A DNA stretch of 64,000 nt from Liquidambar formosana (taxonomy: Eukaryota; Streptophyta; Magnoliopsida; Saxifragales; Altingiaceae): contig CM077824.1 of assembly GCA_039720395.1 (NCBI GenBank), positions 19,491,046-19,555,045 of the forward strand, read 5' to 3'. The notes beneath the pieces are model-generated. The model was not told the DNA's origin, did no database searches, and saw nothing but the letters and a program-made list of their open reading frames with translations. Made by a program: the position numbers and the translations under genes. Positions 1 to 12,480 of the stretch are shown here, in pieces; position 1 is the stretch's first letter; each line of letters starts with the position of its first letter.

Positions 1-68
1 TTTATATAAGGAAAAATTAGCTATCACTTTGCATCTATTCTTTCAAACATTTTGACTTCTTTATATTA

Positions 69-100
69 GAAAAAAAAAAAGGGGGGGGGGGGGGGGGGGG
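69..100. repeat. Poly(A)-poly(G) homopolymer junction
   Basis: About 12 A followed directly by 20 G. Two other long homopolymer-to-G junctions occur in the window (27340-27380 and 62062-62111). Run lengths in such tracts are often unreliable in assemblies. The last G may be part of the short duplication flanking the adjacent SINE. Confidence 0.8.
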
Positions 101-142
101 AAATGTAAGCAAGCCTAGTGGTGAGGGAGGGTGGAGATATAT

Positions 143-1300
143 GGGGGATTTGGCCACAAGTCCTTAAAATGGGACTTGTATAGTCAAAAGTCTAAAAGAA
201 AAACTTATACGGCATAAAGTCTACCAAATATTCATGTGACAAAAATGCCCTAGTACTCACAAAGAAGCATGTATATTACCTAAACTATCTTTGGCTCATT
301 AATATCTCATTAATTAAGGAAAGAATCTTACTTATAATATCTCCAAAAATAGTGAGCATAAATTAACGAGACAATTAATTTGGGTTATAATATCTCCAAA
401 ATTTTCCAAAATTTGTGAGCATAAATTAAGGAGACAATAATTTGGGTTACAATATCTCCAAAAATTACGAGCAATTACATGAAGATGTTCTTTGGGTTAA
501 AAACCAGTTACATGAATGAAAAATGATGTAACTATTTTAGTAACAATTACATGTAATTGTTTTCTGTTTTGATTACAGTTACATGTGATTGTTTTCTGTT
601 TTGATTACAATTACATGAATGAAAATTTTTCTGGCACAAAAATAGCTACATGAACTTTATGAAATGTTACATGTTAAATTGAAAATGGTTCCTTCGTAGT
701 TGTAACTGTTTAATACAATTTCGTAATTAATTACATGGAGCTCATTTGGGGATTCCAACAAATGCATGACCTTGTTTTAACTATTTTAAGGGATGCTAAA
801 TCACCGCAAAACTTGTTGTAACTATTTTGGGGATTTAGATCAATGTACAAATTTGCGGATTTGATTGATATACTATTGGGTTAATATTAATAGAAAGCAA
901 TATAAGTCATTTTGCCAGTTGGATCTTGAAGGAGATAAACATGGGAATCCCTATGATTTTCGCAAAAATTGTGGGGAAGATTCGCATAAAGAATCTTGTT
1001 AAATGTTAATTTTCCAAACTGATGTGAATGGAGATATATATGGCATAAAGATTGAATGCCACGGAAATCATAGAGAATAAACTCAAAGAGAATCTTGTCT
1101 AATGTTAAACGTCAATAGCTTACTAGAATGCTATATTAAGCGAAAGTGCAAAGTTCGCATTCGTGAAACATAACAAACCAATAAATTGCCCAACGTTACC
1201 ATTTGGGGACTTAAATAGACTTATGGCTTTAAAAGAGTTTTGGTAGGACTTATATATCACTTTATAAAACTTGGGAATTGAACTTTTGACTAATTTCCCC
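143..1300. mobile_element. Non-autonomous Mutator-like element, 1158 bp, perfect 9-bp target duplication
   Basis: The ends are GGGGGATTTGGCC on the left and GACTAATTTCCCC on the right, imperfect inverted repeats of about 20 bp. GAGATATAT flanks the element at 134-142 and 1301-1309 as a perfect 9-bp direct repeat, the size expected for Mutator transposition. The termini match those of the 8.8-kb MULE at 4220-12990: CTAATTTCCCC at the right and GGACTTGTNTAG just inside the left end. No coding capacity is visible. The interior holds repeated TTACATG motifs at about 475-735. It was probably mobilised by the larger element's transposase or a relative. Confidence 0.85.
475..735. repeat. Cluster of TTACATG-type motifs in the small MULE
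   Basis: At least seven copies of (G/A)(A/T)TTACATG or close variants occur in about 260 bp, some forming the palindrome TTACATGTAA. The same motif recurs in the non-coding parts of the MULE at 4220-12990. It could be a transposase-binding array; that role is inferred. Confidence 0.5.
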
Positions 1301-1364
1301 GAGATATATTAGGTTAGGTTGAACCCCTCCAATTAAACCAAAAAAAAAAAGAAAAAAAGAAATG

Positions 1365-2064
1365 CTATAAATAGTTTTTAGTTACAATACTTGACGTAGC
1401 ATGAGTTGATTTACAAAAATACCCTCTAAGCTATTTAATATCGTCACAAGAGGTTTATTGCCATTTTTGGTATAAGGTTTAGAGAAAAGTATAATTTTAA
1501 GTGATCAATTTAGTCGTTTTAAAGGTCCATGAGATGATTTTAACTAGCAATTTCTGTGATTTTGTTGAGAGGCTTTTCTTGTGGGTTTAGTCATATTTTA
1601 TTTTTCATAACAAGTGCATGTACACAGAGAGAGAATATGAAAAGTTAGAAAAAAAAAAAAGTAAGTAAAGTACAATATTCCAATAGTTACAATACAACTA
1701 GTAAGAAGAGAATATCAAGTTAAATTGTCATATGACCAATAGAATGATTTGAACCATTTATTGGAAAAATAGGCATGCACTTTACTTCCTTATTATCCAC
1801 TGCTAAATGTTAGCTCAAAGATTTTAAACCAATGGCATATCTGAGATTTTGATGATAACAAAAGATTGATGAGATATCTAATATTTAAATTGTCGAGTAA
1901 TGATAAGAGTTTGGTATTTTAATATGGATTAAAAGAATATCACAATGAAGTCCAAAACATTCACCAAGGTAAGGAAGTAAGGGAATGCACATTCAAAGCT
2001 TCATTATGCACAAGGATAAGCAACCATGAGCATAAAGGCACAATTAGCTATCATCAAAGTAGAA
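1365..2064. other. AT-rich spacer, nothing recognised
   Basis: No open reading frame of note, RNA gene or transposon end was recognised. It contains short A-rich tracts only. Confidence 0.5.
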
Positions 2065-2290
2065 CATTCAATACTGAGTTGATAAAACTCAGCATGGTGC
2101 CAAGGTGAAATTAACCCTTAAATTAGATTTTGGACAGCTTGGATTTAAAGATAAAAAAAATTGTCCACTGAGGTCATTTTGGTAATTTTAGTAGTAACTT
2201 TTGATCTTTAAGTCCGAACCGTCCAAAAGCTAATCCATGGGTTCGTTTCACCTTGGCACCGTACTAAGTTTTATCAACTCAACACTGAAT
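2065..2290. mobile_element. MITE-like element with long inverted repeats
   Basis: The left arm from ATTCAATACTGAG through about 2150 is imperfectly inverted in the right arm, which ends CACTGAAT at 2290. Both arms carry GAGTTGATAAAAC and GGTGCCAAGGTGAAA, so the whole 226 bp can fold into a stem. No clear target duplication was found, so superfamily assignment is not possible. Confidence 0.55.
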
Positions 2291-2360
2291 CCTCTCCCCG
2301 TCAAAGCACTTAAGATCATGTAAGCACTTACATTGAAGATCTTTTTGGTTTTAAGTTGAG

Positions 2361-3300
2361 TGTTAGGACCTATTGTAAATGGTTATTCAATAGTTGCTTT
2401 ATTGACCTAGTTGGACCTTAAAACTTTCAAACCAATTGATTTTATTATTACATAAGGCCTAAGTTAAAGTGATTGGACTTAATTGTACAAGTTTATTGGA
2501 AATCACATTTTCGCACTTTCTGTCCAATTCAATCAACTTAAATGACAGTTCAGTCAACTCAATTGACCAGAGAGCATAAAAAAAGTGTTAGTTGATTCTG
2601 CCTGAATTAGTCTAGTGAATTCTTAATTTAGTCAACTGAATTGGCAAATCAGTTGACTAAATCGAGAATTCAGTTGATTGAATTTGCGATCCTAACACAT
2701 AACGTTTAATGTTTTTTTAAAGCCTTTTGGTGCATTAAATGCACTTAAATAGTTCTTTCTTGACATTAAATGTTTCAAATGGTAATTTTATTCAAAATGC
2801 CTATATAAATAATGATTCAAATACATTTATGATTATTAATAAGAGCATTCAAAGTTATTCATTGTTTCTCATCTACTAGTCATGAAATTTCTTAAGAACA
2901 TTTATTGAGATATTAGAAGTGAGTGAAGTATTCATTGCTTTGTAATCTACTCTTGAAGAGGGTTTCTTTGAGCACCAGCATCAACTTCTACAATCTTGTA
3001 ATACAGAGTTGGGGATAACCCTAAATTTAACACTTAGAGAGTGTTGTTAAGAAAATGTTAGGTTAAAACACATAACTTGTAAAGGTTTACTGCTCCACCT
3101 GATTTGAGGCCTCTAGGGTGCCAACCTAGTTGGGATGTTATAGTGTCTTATGATACTCGAAGCTCTTTTTATTTTTATTTATTTATTTTTAAAAAGGTTT
3201 GCTACTCCACCTTGAAGAAAAGTGATAATAGATTTGAATTCTCAAACGGAACTCTTGGGGTAGAGACGTAGGCGGAAGATTGAACCTCATTTACAAATTT
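2361..3300 (+). mobile_element. Possible decayed Ty1/Copia LTR fragment
   Basis: The segment begins TGTTAGGACC and contains phrases I associate with plant Copia (SIRE/Maximus-type) LTR 3' parts: ACTTGTAAAGG followed by TGCTCCACC, a GAGGCCTCTAG stretch, and later a GGGTAGAGACGTAGGC stretch. No matching second LTR or target duplication was found. The region 2510-2700 is a mosaic of repeated TCAGTTGACT-like direct and inverted motifs. The call rests on remembered LTR features and is tentative. Confidence 0.35.
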
Positions 3301-3951
3301 TCTACAATCTACTAATTAAACACCAAAATTTTACTACTTTAGTCATAAAACGCAAGTAAGAAAATGCATTACAACATTTTAACAAGATAGATCTAAACTT
3401 CCATTAGAGCCTTTTATATCTTTTTCTTGGTTGTTTTGTTTTTTTTTTCCTTTTATGTGTTGAAAAAAAATAGATGTTGAAAAAAAAAAAGATTGAATAC
3501 ACTCTGCTTTTCCGTAATAGTGAAACACCCTCTTTGAAGCATCAACATCCGATCTTAACTACCACCACAAGCAATAATTCTCTCTTGTTCTTCTTAGGAT
3601 ATATCCTATCCTTAAAATATTGCTACTAATTCATCTCTTTACCATCTTCCAAAGGCAGTTAAAAGTGCTTACCAGAATTGATACTAACTTCTCCATAACT
3701 TCAAAAGCATTTTATGAGGATGGCATTTTGCAATCCTTATTATGAACTTGGTAGGTATTGTGGGTGGTGCTTCACATGCCATAAACAGTAGGTACCAATC
3801 TTGGGGTCCACTTTTTAACAAGCTTTCACCATATAGGTCATTGCCTATCTGTATTCTTAAATGTTTATTGGGTCGGCAAAATTGGACCCCCTACAATTGT
3901 CATTTGTTAACAATGGTCAGTATCAAAAGGGAAGCACCATTGGGCATAGAG
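3301..3951. other. AT-rich spacer, nothing recognised
   Basis: Short open frames here have no recognisable protein similarity. The right edge (3944-3951, GCATAGAG) is the putative left target duplication of the hAT-like element. Confidence 0.4.
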
Positions 3952-4219
3952 TAGGGGTGCAACTTGGTTCGGGAAATTCTGAGGATCGAACTGTTCCGAG
4001 CAATTCGGTCCGAGATGGGATGGGACAAACAGTGTTCGGTCCGGGACTTAGGACCATTTTAAAAACCAAATTTTTTCGGGACAGGACTTGGTTTAGGGGT
4101 GTTTAGAACCGTCCTGTACCAAATTCCCAAACCGAATTCCTGAACCGAGTACCAATGATATATAATATTATATATATTTTTATATGTATACTATAATATA
4201 TGATATATAACATTATATA

Positions 4220-5035
4220 GGGGCGTTTGGGCTCCAGTCCATGTATATGGACTTGTGTAGCCATAGGTATAGTTTCTAAAACTTTTCAAGTCCTAAGTAC
4301 ACATTTTCGTTAGTTGACAAAAAAACGCCTTCTAATATACCACAGTTCGGCCCGAAGCATCAAAATATCTCTTCCCCAACAAACACAGGATGTAGTTAAT
4401 GCCCGCAAATCCAGTTGGTATATCTCACGCAATATTTTGTGAATCAGCAGCTGCTGCGTAACTGTTTCTTCCAAAAAAGTTTGTATATAATTCCATCTAT
4501 TATTGTTGTAGTTTATTCACACAATTACACCTCACATATGTTAACCTTAAAACCCCAACCAAAATAAAGTTACGTGCCCCGTGAAAAGGTACAAAATAGT
4601 TACATGAAAGCCAATGCAATACAAAATCACCATGTCATATATGTAAAAACAGAGGTTTTCTCTTTTTTTGTGACATATTGTCCTATAAACAACGAGTCTT
4701 TTGTTCTTTAAAATCAGAACTTGACTTTTTCCTGGTATCTCCAAATAATAAATGTTTGGATTGAAAACCCTATAAAATAGTTACATTTATTGACAGAAAT
4801 CGCAACCGTCATTATGTTACAGCATTTAGTCGATATGATGGTCGAGAGGTTGATTGTTCAAGAAGTTTATTGTTATATTTTTTTCGTTTAGCTACATGAC
4901 ATAGTTGGTTTTGCAAGCGTATAATGCAACAAATTGTGCAGTTAATCAGTGCAAAATATATATGCATATTGGGTTTATGATTTTATTTATATATGTAGCT
5001 AATTATGACATTTAATTTGTAACTTATGCTTGTAG
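4220..5035. other. Left non-coding arm of the MULE
   Basis: No convincing coding exon. It contains several GTTACATG/CTACATGA motifs shared with the element at 143-1300. The promoter and first exon of the Ulp1-like gene should lie here but were not recognised. Confidence 0.5.
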
Positions 5036-7731
5036 GAACCAAAAAAGGAAATGGATGACGAGTGCTCTTTTGATGGCATGGATATTCTTCGAGCCCAAAT
5101 TGAGGCCCATGTGAGAGCTGAATATGAAGTTAAGTTTTGTAGTTTGGAGGCGACTGTTGTTGCATTACAAGAAAAATGTGATAAAAAAGACCAAGAAATT
5201 ATCGAGCTACACGCAAAAATTGGGATGCAGGAAGATGAATTTATATTGCACAACGTCCATCAAGTGACCCTACTTTTTAATAAATGAGTGCCTGATGTGA
5301 TGCACATTACTGCGATGAGAAATGAAATGCAAAGAAAAGAAGAAAGTGATGATGTGTCCATGTTGAGGAAGAAGGTGATTGAGTTGGAGGCGCAGAACAG
5401 TTACCTAGTTCAAAGAAATGCTGAAATCTCAAAATTGAGTGCTGAGATTGATTATAGGATAGAAAAACAACTAAAAAAGAGTGATGTGATTAAAAGCTTG
5501 AAGGCAGTGGTGCAGCAGTTGAACAAAAGGGATTCTGAGATAGAGGTTCTTAAGGCATCTAATGACGAGCTATATGAAAGGCTCCAAAAGATGGACGTGC
5601 GTATGACACCGTCCAACAAAAATGGTGAAAATGATGGGGGTTGTTTGCATGATAGAGTGTCACATGGAGGTAGTGATAAGGTTGTTGAAAGGTCCATGAT
5701 TACCCGAATGAAAAATAGGACTAGAAATGAAAAAATAATGGAAGACTTCACTTATGAGAAGAGGGGGCAGCTAACTAAAGTTATTAAGATGAAAAGGGAT
5801 GGTAACTTCAATGATCAAAAGAAACCTTGCAAAAGGGGTTGGAAGGAAAAGAATAAGAGTGAGGAGTCTAATTTTGAAGAGTCCAAAAAACAACAACTCA
5901 TTCCACCCAAAAAAAAGAAGGTTAAAAGTTGCAAGAATCTCAGTGATGTTGGCAAAGTCATGAATGCTGATGATGTGGCACAATTGGACAATTTGAGGAC
6001 TTTGGATCCAAGGTATGTGTAAATTAGTGTATGAAAAAATAGTGATGCATATTCGTTATTAATTTCCCATCCTATTTGGTATATTTTGAACACTAAGACA
6101 ACATCTCACTTGTAATGTCAAAATATGTAGTGCAATCGTGTATACTGGTAAATCAAAAGGAGCACGGGTAGACTTGAAGGATGTGGAGAAGATTTTGTTG
6201 ATGGAGCAAATCGAGAGCAATGTACGTATGTACTATAGTGGGTTTGGTGTAAACTACATTGTAGTATACTTATGCATGCGCAACACTTTTTTCCCGTTTA
6301 TCTTGTTAAGTAGTTTTGAAATACATACTAATTAATAATTATGAAATACTATATATTGGTATAGATGTTTACATTATTTTTGGGTTTTTGCATTCATGTT
6401 GAGTAAGCTCTCACAAAAAATAATCAAACTTTACATGTTAAAAATATTGTTATGTTGTACTGAATGACAATAAATATAGATATGATACTTGTAGGTTTAA
6501 TGTAACTGTTAACATGTCTTTACTTAATGTAAATGATTGGCGTCATGTAACTTTGTAGCATGTATCTGATCAAATAATTTGTATAAACATAAATTGAATA
6601 CATAACATATATATGAAATTGGATATTATAGATGGCCATGAAGTAACACAATATGAAAGACCATTTCAGGTTGTATTTGAAGGACATGAAGGAGTAAAAC
6701 AAATATATTCACACTTTATTTTGTTAAGTTAATGACACTATTTGGATTATTTTGTTACAATACGCAATAACCTTTTCAGATGATTGATGCTTATGGCGAA
6801 ATATTAATGGAAACACAAAAGAATGAACAAACATGCACATCGAAGAGGAAGTCAACGCCTGTGCAATTTGTGGACACTGCCTTCGTTTTTACTTCGCTGT
6901 GTTGGGTAAAATTATATTGTTTATTTACAATGTTATAGAATGTTATTTTGTTGAAAGACAAGTTACACTAATGGAACATATTCGGAATTGTAATCTGACA
7001 GATACTAGTGAAAGACTACAAAGATGCAACCATTGGTCTAAAGAGGGAACTCATTGATGATCTGCTTGTTGATGCATGCAAAACTCACCGATATGTGATG
7101 TTTCCCATGAACTCGCCTGGCAAGCGTAACGTTCTAGACCATTGGACCTTGTTGGTGTTTGACACGCATGTGAGAATATGGAAGCACTATAATTCTTCGC
7201 AACCCTGTTTGCCAAATAGGAATTACTATCTAGAGGATGCAGAGATTTTGGTATAACTTAACACATTGTTTCCAATCATTTAATAGTTTCTATAATTATG
7301 AATCGCTCAAAAATAATTTCATTTAAATAGTGACAATATAGGTATGTGTTGGTTATAATGATATATCGTTTACAGAAAAATTATGTTGAAGATTTCTTAG
7401 ATAGGAAACACCGTGAGGTTGGGTATGTGGCTGAAACACAAGACAGGACATTGGATTTGGTGCCTGAGGATTGTCCACAATAACCGGAGGGATCGTATGT
7501 TTTATAATTTTTTGAAATATACTTATTTTAATATGGACAGATAAAACATTGTGTATTTTGTACTAAATCAAACCATAACATATTCATTGGAATGATTTAA
7601 ATATGGACTGATAAATAACTATTTTATGAAGTGTGGAATGCGGGGTGATGGTTTGCTATCTGATGTTTACCATCGCAAACACAGTTGACGTAGAGACAGA
7701 CTTCTGTAGGCACAATTGCCTGCTAATGTGA
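5036..7731 (+). pseudogene. Coiled-coil plus Ulp1-like (C48) cysteine protease gene carried by the MULE, decayed
   Basis: Ulp1-family proteases process or remove SUMO; MULE-borne versions have no established role. Proposed exons are 5036-6012, 6131-6221, 6780-6905, 7002-7250, 7376-7504 and 7632-7731, mostly with GT-AG borders and compatible phase. The first exon encodes about 320 residues of charged, heptad-like coiled coil, then a lysine-rich segment. The protease part shows HWTLLVFD (catalytic His), then HYNSS where an Asp is usual, and ECGVMVCYLM (catalytic Cys). Damage: TGA at 5285-5287, and TAA at 7491-7493 where the family normally has the oxyanion-hole Gln (CPQ then stop). The connection between the second and third listed exons is uncertain and a further exon may be missing. 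It is very likely non-functional. Confidence 0.7.
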
Positions 7732-9239
7732 AATAAAATGGTGTAGGAATTTTTACACCATAAGCTAACATCTGGTAGTGATGGAAAATATAGGAGGCAG
7801 ACAAATGTAAGGAAATGCCACAAACAATGATTGTTGGAGACTTTTTGTGTTAGTCCATGAATTTTTGGGATTATATGTTGGCTATTGTGCTGTACTTTAC
7901 TTTGGGATTATATGTTGGCAGCATGGTTTGGGAGGTATCATGAGGAGATGAGGATTTGGCATAATGTTTAATGGCTTCATTTTATTCTTTTGGTTTCCTA
8001 ATTTTTTATAGAGGCATTTGTGCCGTAGTTGTTGATGGCAGATTGGATGTTTGCCGCTTATCTAGCGAGATGTTTTACTTGCTTGAACTATGTTGAAGTG
8101 TTTTTGAGAAAATAGACTGGCCGTTGTACTTAAATTTTTGAAAGAATCATGACAATTGGTAGCGTATTTAGTTGATTAACTTATTTGTGTTCATTAGATG
8201 TCATTGTGTGTGTGCCCATATTTTTAATAGTTATACAAAATGTCCAGTGATTATATTTCAATAAGTGAACAAGTTACAAAATATTATGGAATACACAAAT
8301 GTGGTGTGATTAAATCATGCGACTATAATGTGATTTGAATTGTTACATGATTATGACGTGAAGTCTTGATGTAACTATTACACAATGTGATTAACTATAC
8401 TTGAATGTGATTTGCAAGCAAACATGCAAAAACACAGCCATCACACGATTGCCATGAAATGCATTGGCAACATAATTCAGGCCATGTTAGTTCCAGCTCT
8501 TGCAATGGGACAAGCATAACTTGTTATGTTCTAAAGAGCACATTGCTGTTTTGGGCAGTGCTTCACTATAGTACGTGAATTGTATGCACTATAGTACCAT
8601 AAACAGTACCTCTTTTAGTATCCTAAAGTAACTTTAAATCTCCTATACCTTAAATATAAAAGAATAATTAAACTAAAAGAACCAAATGATTCTTATACTT
8701 AAAATAATGCAAATAAAAGGCCTAAAAAATTTGCCAAGACACTTTTTCTGTCTCCAAAAAGTTATCCCGATTGTGGGCTAAAACCCCCATTTCAGGCTAC
8801 TAAAGGGGATATGTCCTTTCTAACCAACCAATGGCTATCACACTAGATATACAAACATGTGCACTACATATCGGACTGTACAAGCAGCAAACATGCAATC
8901 AAGTATGCTTGATGTAGTTGTTACACGATTTCAATGTTGCACGATGAAACTGTGACGTGAGCAAATGGTGACACCAATACATCATGATGTAACAAGTTTA
9001 TGAGTACATACGAGTATGGTATGCTTCAGTGATGTAACTATAATGAGCTTTAAACTGTTACATAAATATGTAACTCCAAAAAACAAACAAAATGGAAAAG
9101 GCGATGTGCAACTTTTATTTAAAGGGGTAACTTATTGAGTACCAACACGTCTTATATATGGAAAACTATAAATAGGTAAAACTAATTGAGCAAGCATCAG
9201 AAAATGTCTTATAAGACGTGGGTAGAAATTGACAGTGAA
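7732..9239. other. Spacer between the convergent MULE genes
   Basis: No coding exon recognised. It holds scattered GTTACATG, GTTACACG and GATGTAAC motifs in both orientations. Both MULE genes end into this spacer. Confidence 0.45.
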
Positions 9240-11748
9240 CTCATATGGGTTCCTTGCAAGTCTTCTTGTTGTGATTACCAATCTTGTTGCATCTTCCACA
9301 CCTAATTTGGTTAACCTTCTCACTTTTCGATGGTATCCATTTCTTCTTTGGCCTACCAGGTTGTTTTTTTGATGATGGAAGATGAATAACACACCCACCT
9401 GCTGGGTAATCCTGTATTCTAACTATCGAAATCGGGAAAACACTTTGAGAATATGTCGAAAAATAGCACCACGTATGAAAGTATCTCTCCACATAGTCCA
9501 ACAAGTTTTTGCCACTTTTTTGGATCGCCTGAGCGGCATGAGCACATGGAAAGCAATTAATCTGCCATTAATAGCATGAACACATTCTCTTTTGAATATC
9601 AACAGAAACAGAAGGATATGATTGCACTTTGAAAATGTTTTGACTTGCTGAACGCACAATCCATGTTTGACCCTTCCTTATTTTCTCTTCCAGCCTGGAA
9701 TCAATCTTAAGACAAAGCACAATCGGCCAATTGTGTGAAATTTCCCTTCTAGTAGTCATTTGATTCATCAATATGACACGTATGGCGTTAATCAGCTTTG
9801 TTATAGGAAGGTGGTGGCCATCACATATTTATGAATTGAGTGACTCAGCTGCATTTGACCACATTTTACCATAATGCTGTCCTATAAAGTAAGCATTGGC
9901 CTAGTTCTCATCTGGTAAATTGTCAAGAAATGTCTTGACCTTATCCCCACCTTTTCGACGCAGCTAGTAGAATGATGCCGGTGATGGGCATATGCACAGT
10001 CGTTGAACTTTTTAACAATCATCTCTTTGAATGAGCTTGGACAACCTGATAATTTATCACGCAAATTACCCTTAAGATGGTGTAAGCAAAAAGCATGGTA
10101 GCTGTCCGGAAACACTGCTGGGATAGCATTTACTATACCTCTATGTCTATCTGATACAAAAGTAATGGGGCGGTCCTCACGAGACAACACATTTGACAAA
10201 TGTGTGAGAAACCAGTACCAATTGTCTTCGTCTTCCGAATCAATTTTAGCAAATGCTAGTGGGAACAAACCTGACAAAAAATATATATGTAATGTTAATA
10301 CCTTTTCTTGTGTAACGCATGGGACAAATTTTATATTCCAATTTGCAAAGCAAGAACAACTACATATAATGAAAAAAAATGTAGACATTACTCGCATGTT
10401 TGGTATACATACATACACAATGCTACAAGGGTAATTTTCACATAGTGAAACAATGGATACGTGTGTTCCATATTGCTATGTGTGAGTTCTTGTGTAATAA
10501 ATGCATGTAAGAAATAGACAAGTTATAATATGCTTAAATGTATAAAAAAATTGTCATAAACAATATTCACAATATAGAATGTTGTAGGGACAAAACTTGT
10601 CAAAGAATATGTACGTAAAGTTACTACATTATTCTGTGTAACGCATTGCAGTCAGTTTGTATTCTATTTGAAGCATGAAACAATTATAAATAATGGACAC
10701 AAATGTACCACACGTCGCCATATTATGTTTATATACATACCCAATAGTACGAGAGTGATTATAGCGTGATACAATGTATAAGTGTGATTATTTACTAGTG
10801 CTATGTGCATGTAGGATTACCTTGATCCCCATCTTTCGCTGTTGCGGCGAGTAGGTTGCCTTTGTATCTTCCTTTTAAGAATGTACCGTCAAGGAACACT
10901 ATTGGACGACAATACCAAAATCCATAAATACATGCATAAAAAGACACAAAAACCCTCTTGAAACGTCCGATGTTACTGTCATAATCAATCTCAATGATAC
11001 TCCTTAGATTTGTCTTCTCAGTTTCTTCTTTGTACCAACGAAGTAAATCAAATGACAAGGACTGATAATCGAAAATCTCATTCTTTGCTCTCTCAACTCC
11101 CCACCAAGCATAGTGATAAGTGATGTCTAAACCGTAGTTTACCTTGAAGTCGTAAACAACATCAGTCGGTCTTGTCAATAGCTTGTCACGTATTTTACCG
11201 CTTATCAAACTAGCTACCAATTCAGAACTCATTCGTGAATTCTTTGTGGTCCGAATAGCACCACCACAAGCGTGAATATTGTTCAAGGTACGAATATAGA
11301 AATACCCATTTATCTTTTGGAGTGTAGCATACACATGCCACATGCAATTATTTGATTCACGCCTCTTACATGCAGCGATTATCTGTTCTTTGGTATTCTT
11401 AACAAGGTCATACTCAAAACCAACCTCCATTGAATACATTTTAAGCACCCTTCTGAATTCATTGACACCTCCTTCAAATAACTGTCCGACCTCTCTAATT
11501 GCTTGAGCCCAACTAGCAGTAAGCAATATTTTTGGTTCATGATGACAGTATTTCGATAACGTATCAACTCTATCTTGGGGTACATAACTCCATTCTATCG
11601 TGCTGTCATCTTCTTGATTGCCAGAATCATCTTCGCCATGTGGAATGAATGGGCCATTTTGGACAGAGACGTTTACATGTTCTAGGTCGGATGAACATGC
11701 AAAACTAAGGAGAGTGTTCAAGTCATAGTCATTTCGAAGCATACACAT
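9240..11748 (-). pseudogene. MURA-type MULE transposase, frameshifted
   Basis: The family catalyses cut-and-paste transposition. The first large exon (11748 down to about 10821) encodes the MuDR-type DNA-binding domain (FRRVLKMYSMEVGFEY, then CKRRESNNCMWHVYAT), followed by the start of the MULE catalytic domain with VFLDGTFLKGRYKG (first Asp). An intron of about 550 bp separates the next exon from 10270, which carries LFPLAFAKIDSED, FVSDRHRGI (second Asp), and in another frame SNAAES (likely catalytic Glu, about 9846-9863). A SWIM zinc finger (MCSC, then in another frame ECVHAI) and a CCHC knuckle (CGRCNKIGNHNKKTC) end the protein. Frame shifts near 9955, 9590 and 9500 and a stop in place of a Trp near 9902 show decay. 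Sequence upstream of 11748 continues the N terminus but contains a stop. Confidence 0.85.
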
Positions 11749-11960
11749 GGCGTTGCTAGGAAGCTCATATGTGAAGCTTATCGTTCAGGATTCAATGACT
11801 CCTAGTTCCCACACGCGAACTCAACTACATCATGAAAAAGTGATGTGGGCGATGCGCAAAAAATTGTGGTTGACACACGAAACTTGCATAGTAGCAGAAC
11901 CATGATTATTCGGGGTGAAAACTGCAAAAAGATGACACCTAAAAACCAGAGTGGGCATAC

Positions 11961-12480
11961 TGGAACAGTTACACGACTAATAAATTAGCAATTACACGAC
12001 ACAAATTGTAAAATGAATGTAAAACAAGACAATGGCTACTAACATTACAATAAAATCCCTAAAAGTGTACCATATATAAGTATTGAATTTTTAACACAAA
12101 ACCTTTGCTTGTTATTACCCATGTAACTATTTACACAAAACCTTTGCTTGGAACAGTAACACAACTAATAAATTAGCAATTACACGACACAAATTGTAAA
12201 ATGAATGTAAAACAGGGCAGTGGCTTCTAACATTATAATAAAATCGCTAAAAGTGTACCATATATAAGTATTGAAATTTTTAACACAAAACTTTTGCTTG
12301 TTATTAGCCATGTAACTGTTTACACAATGGAATATATCCTTAACATAAGAAGAATAACCTGACGAAATATAACTACACATGAGGGCAACCCCAATACCCA
12401 TTGAAATGAAATTCCTAACTGTGCACCTCTTATTAAGAACTGAATTTTTAACGCAAACCCTTATTGTTAACCCCACATAG
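11961..12480. repeat. Tandem 188-bp repeat in the MULE right arm
   Basis: Two adjacent direct copies, 11961-12148 and about 12149-12336, share the stretch from GGAACAGT through TAAATTAGCAATTACACGAC to CACAAAACCTTTGCTTG. A third, more diverged partial copy continues to about 12480. It is non-coding. Its position just inside the right end would suit a transposon subterminal repeat. Confidence 0.6.

Larger units (their letters stand above)
106..1358 (+). mobile_element. tRNA-derived SINE, interrupted by a Mutator-like insertion
   Basis: Once the element at 143-1300 and one target copy are removed, a short tRNA-like unit remains. It has an A-box-like AGCCTAGTGGTGAGG near 111-126, a B-box-like GGTTGAACCCC near 1317-1327 and an A-rich tail at about 1339-1358. 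GAAATG occurs on both sides (100-105 and 1359-1364) and may be the SINE target duplication. A related SINE with the same box spacing and tail lies at 37155-37267. The box motifs are seen; assignment to a named SINE family is not possible by eye. Confidence 0.65.
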
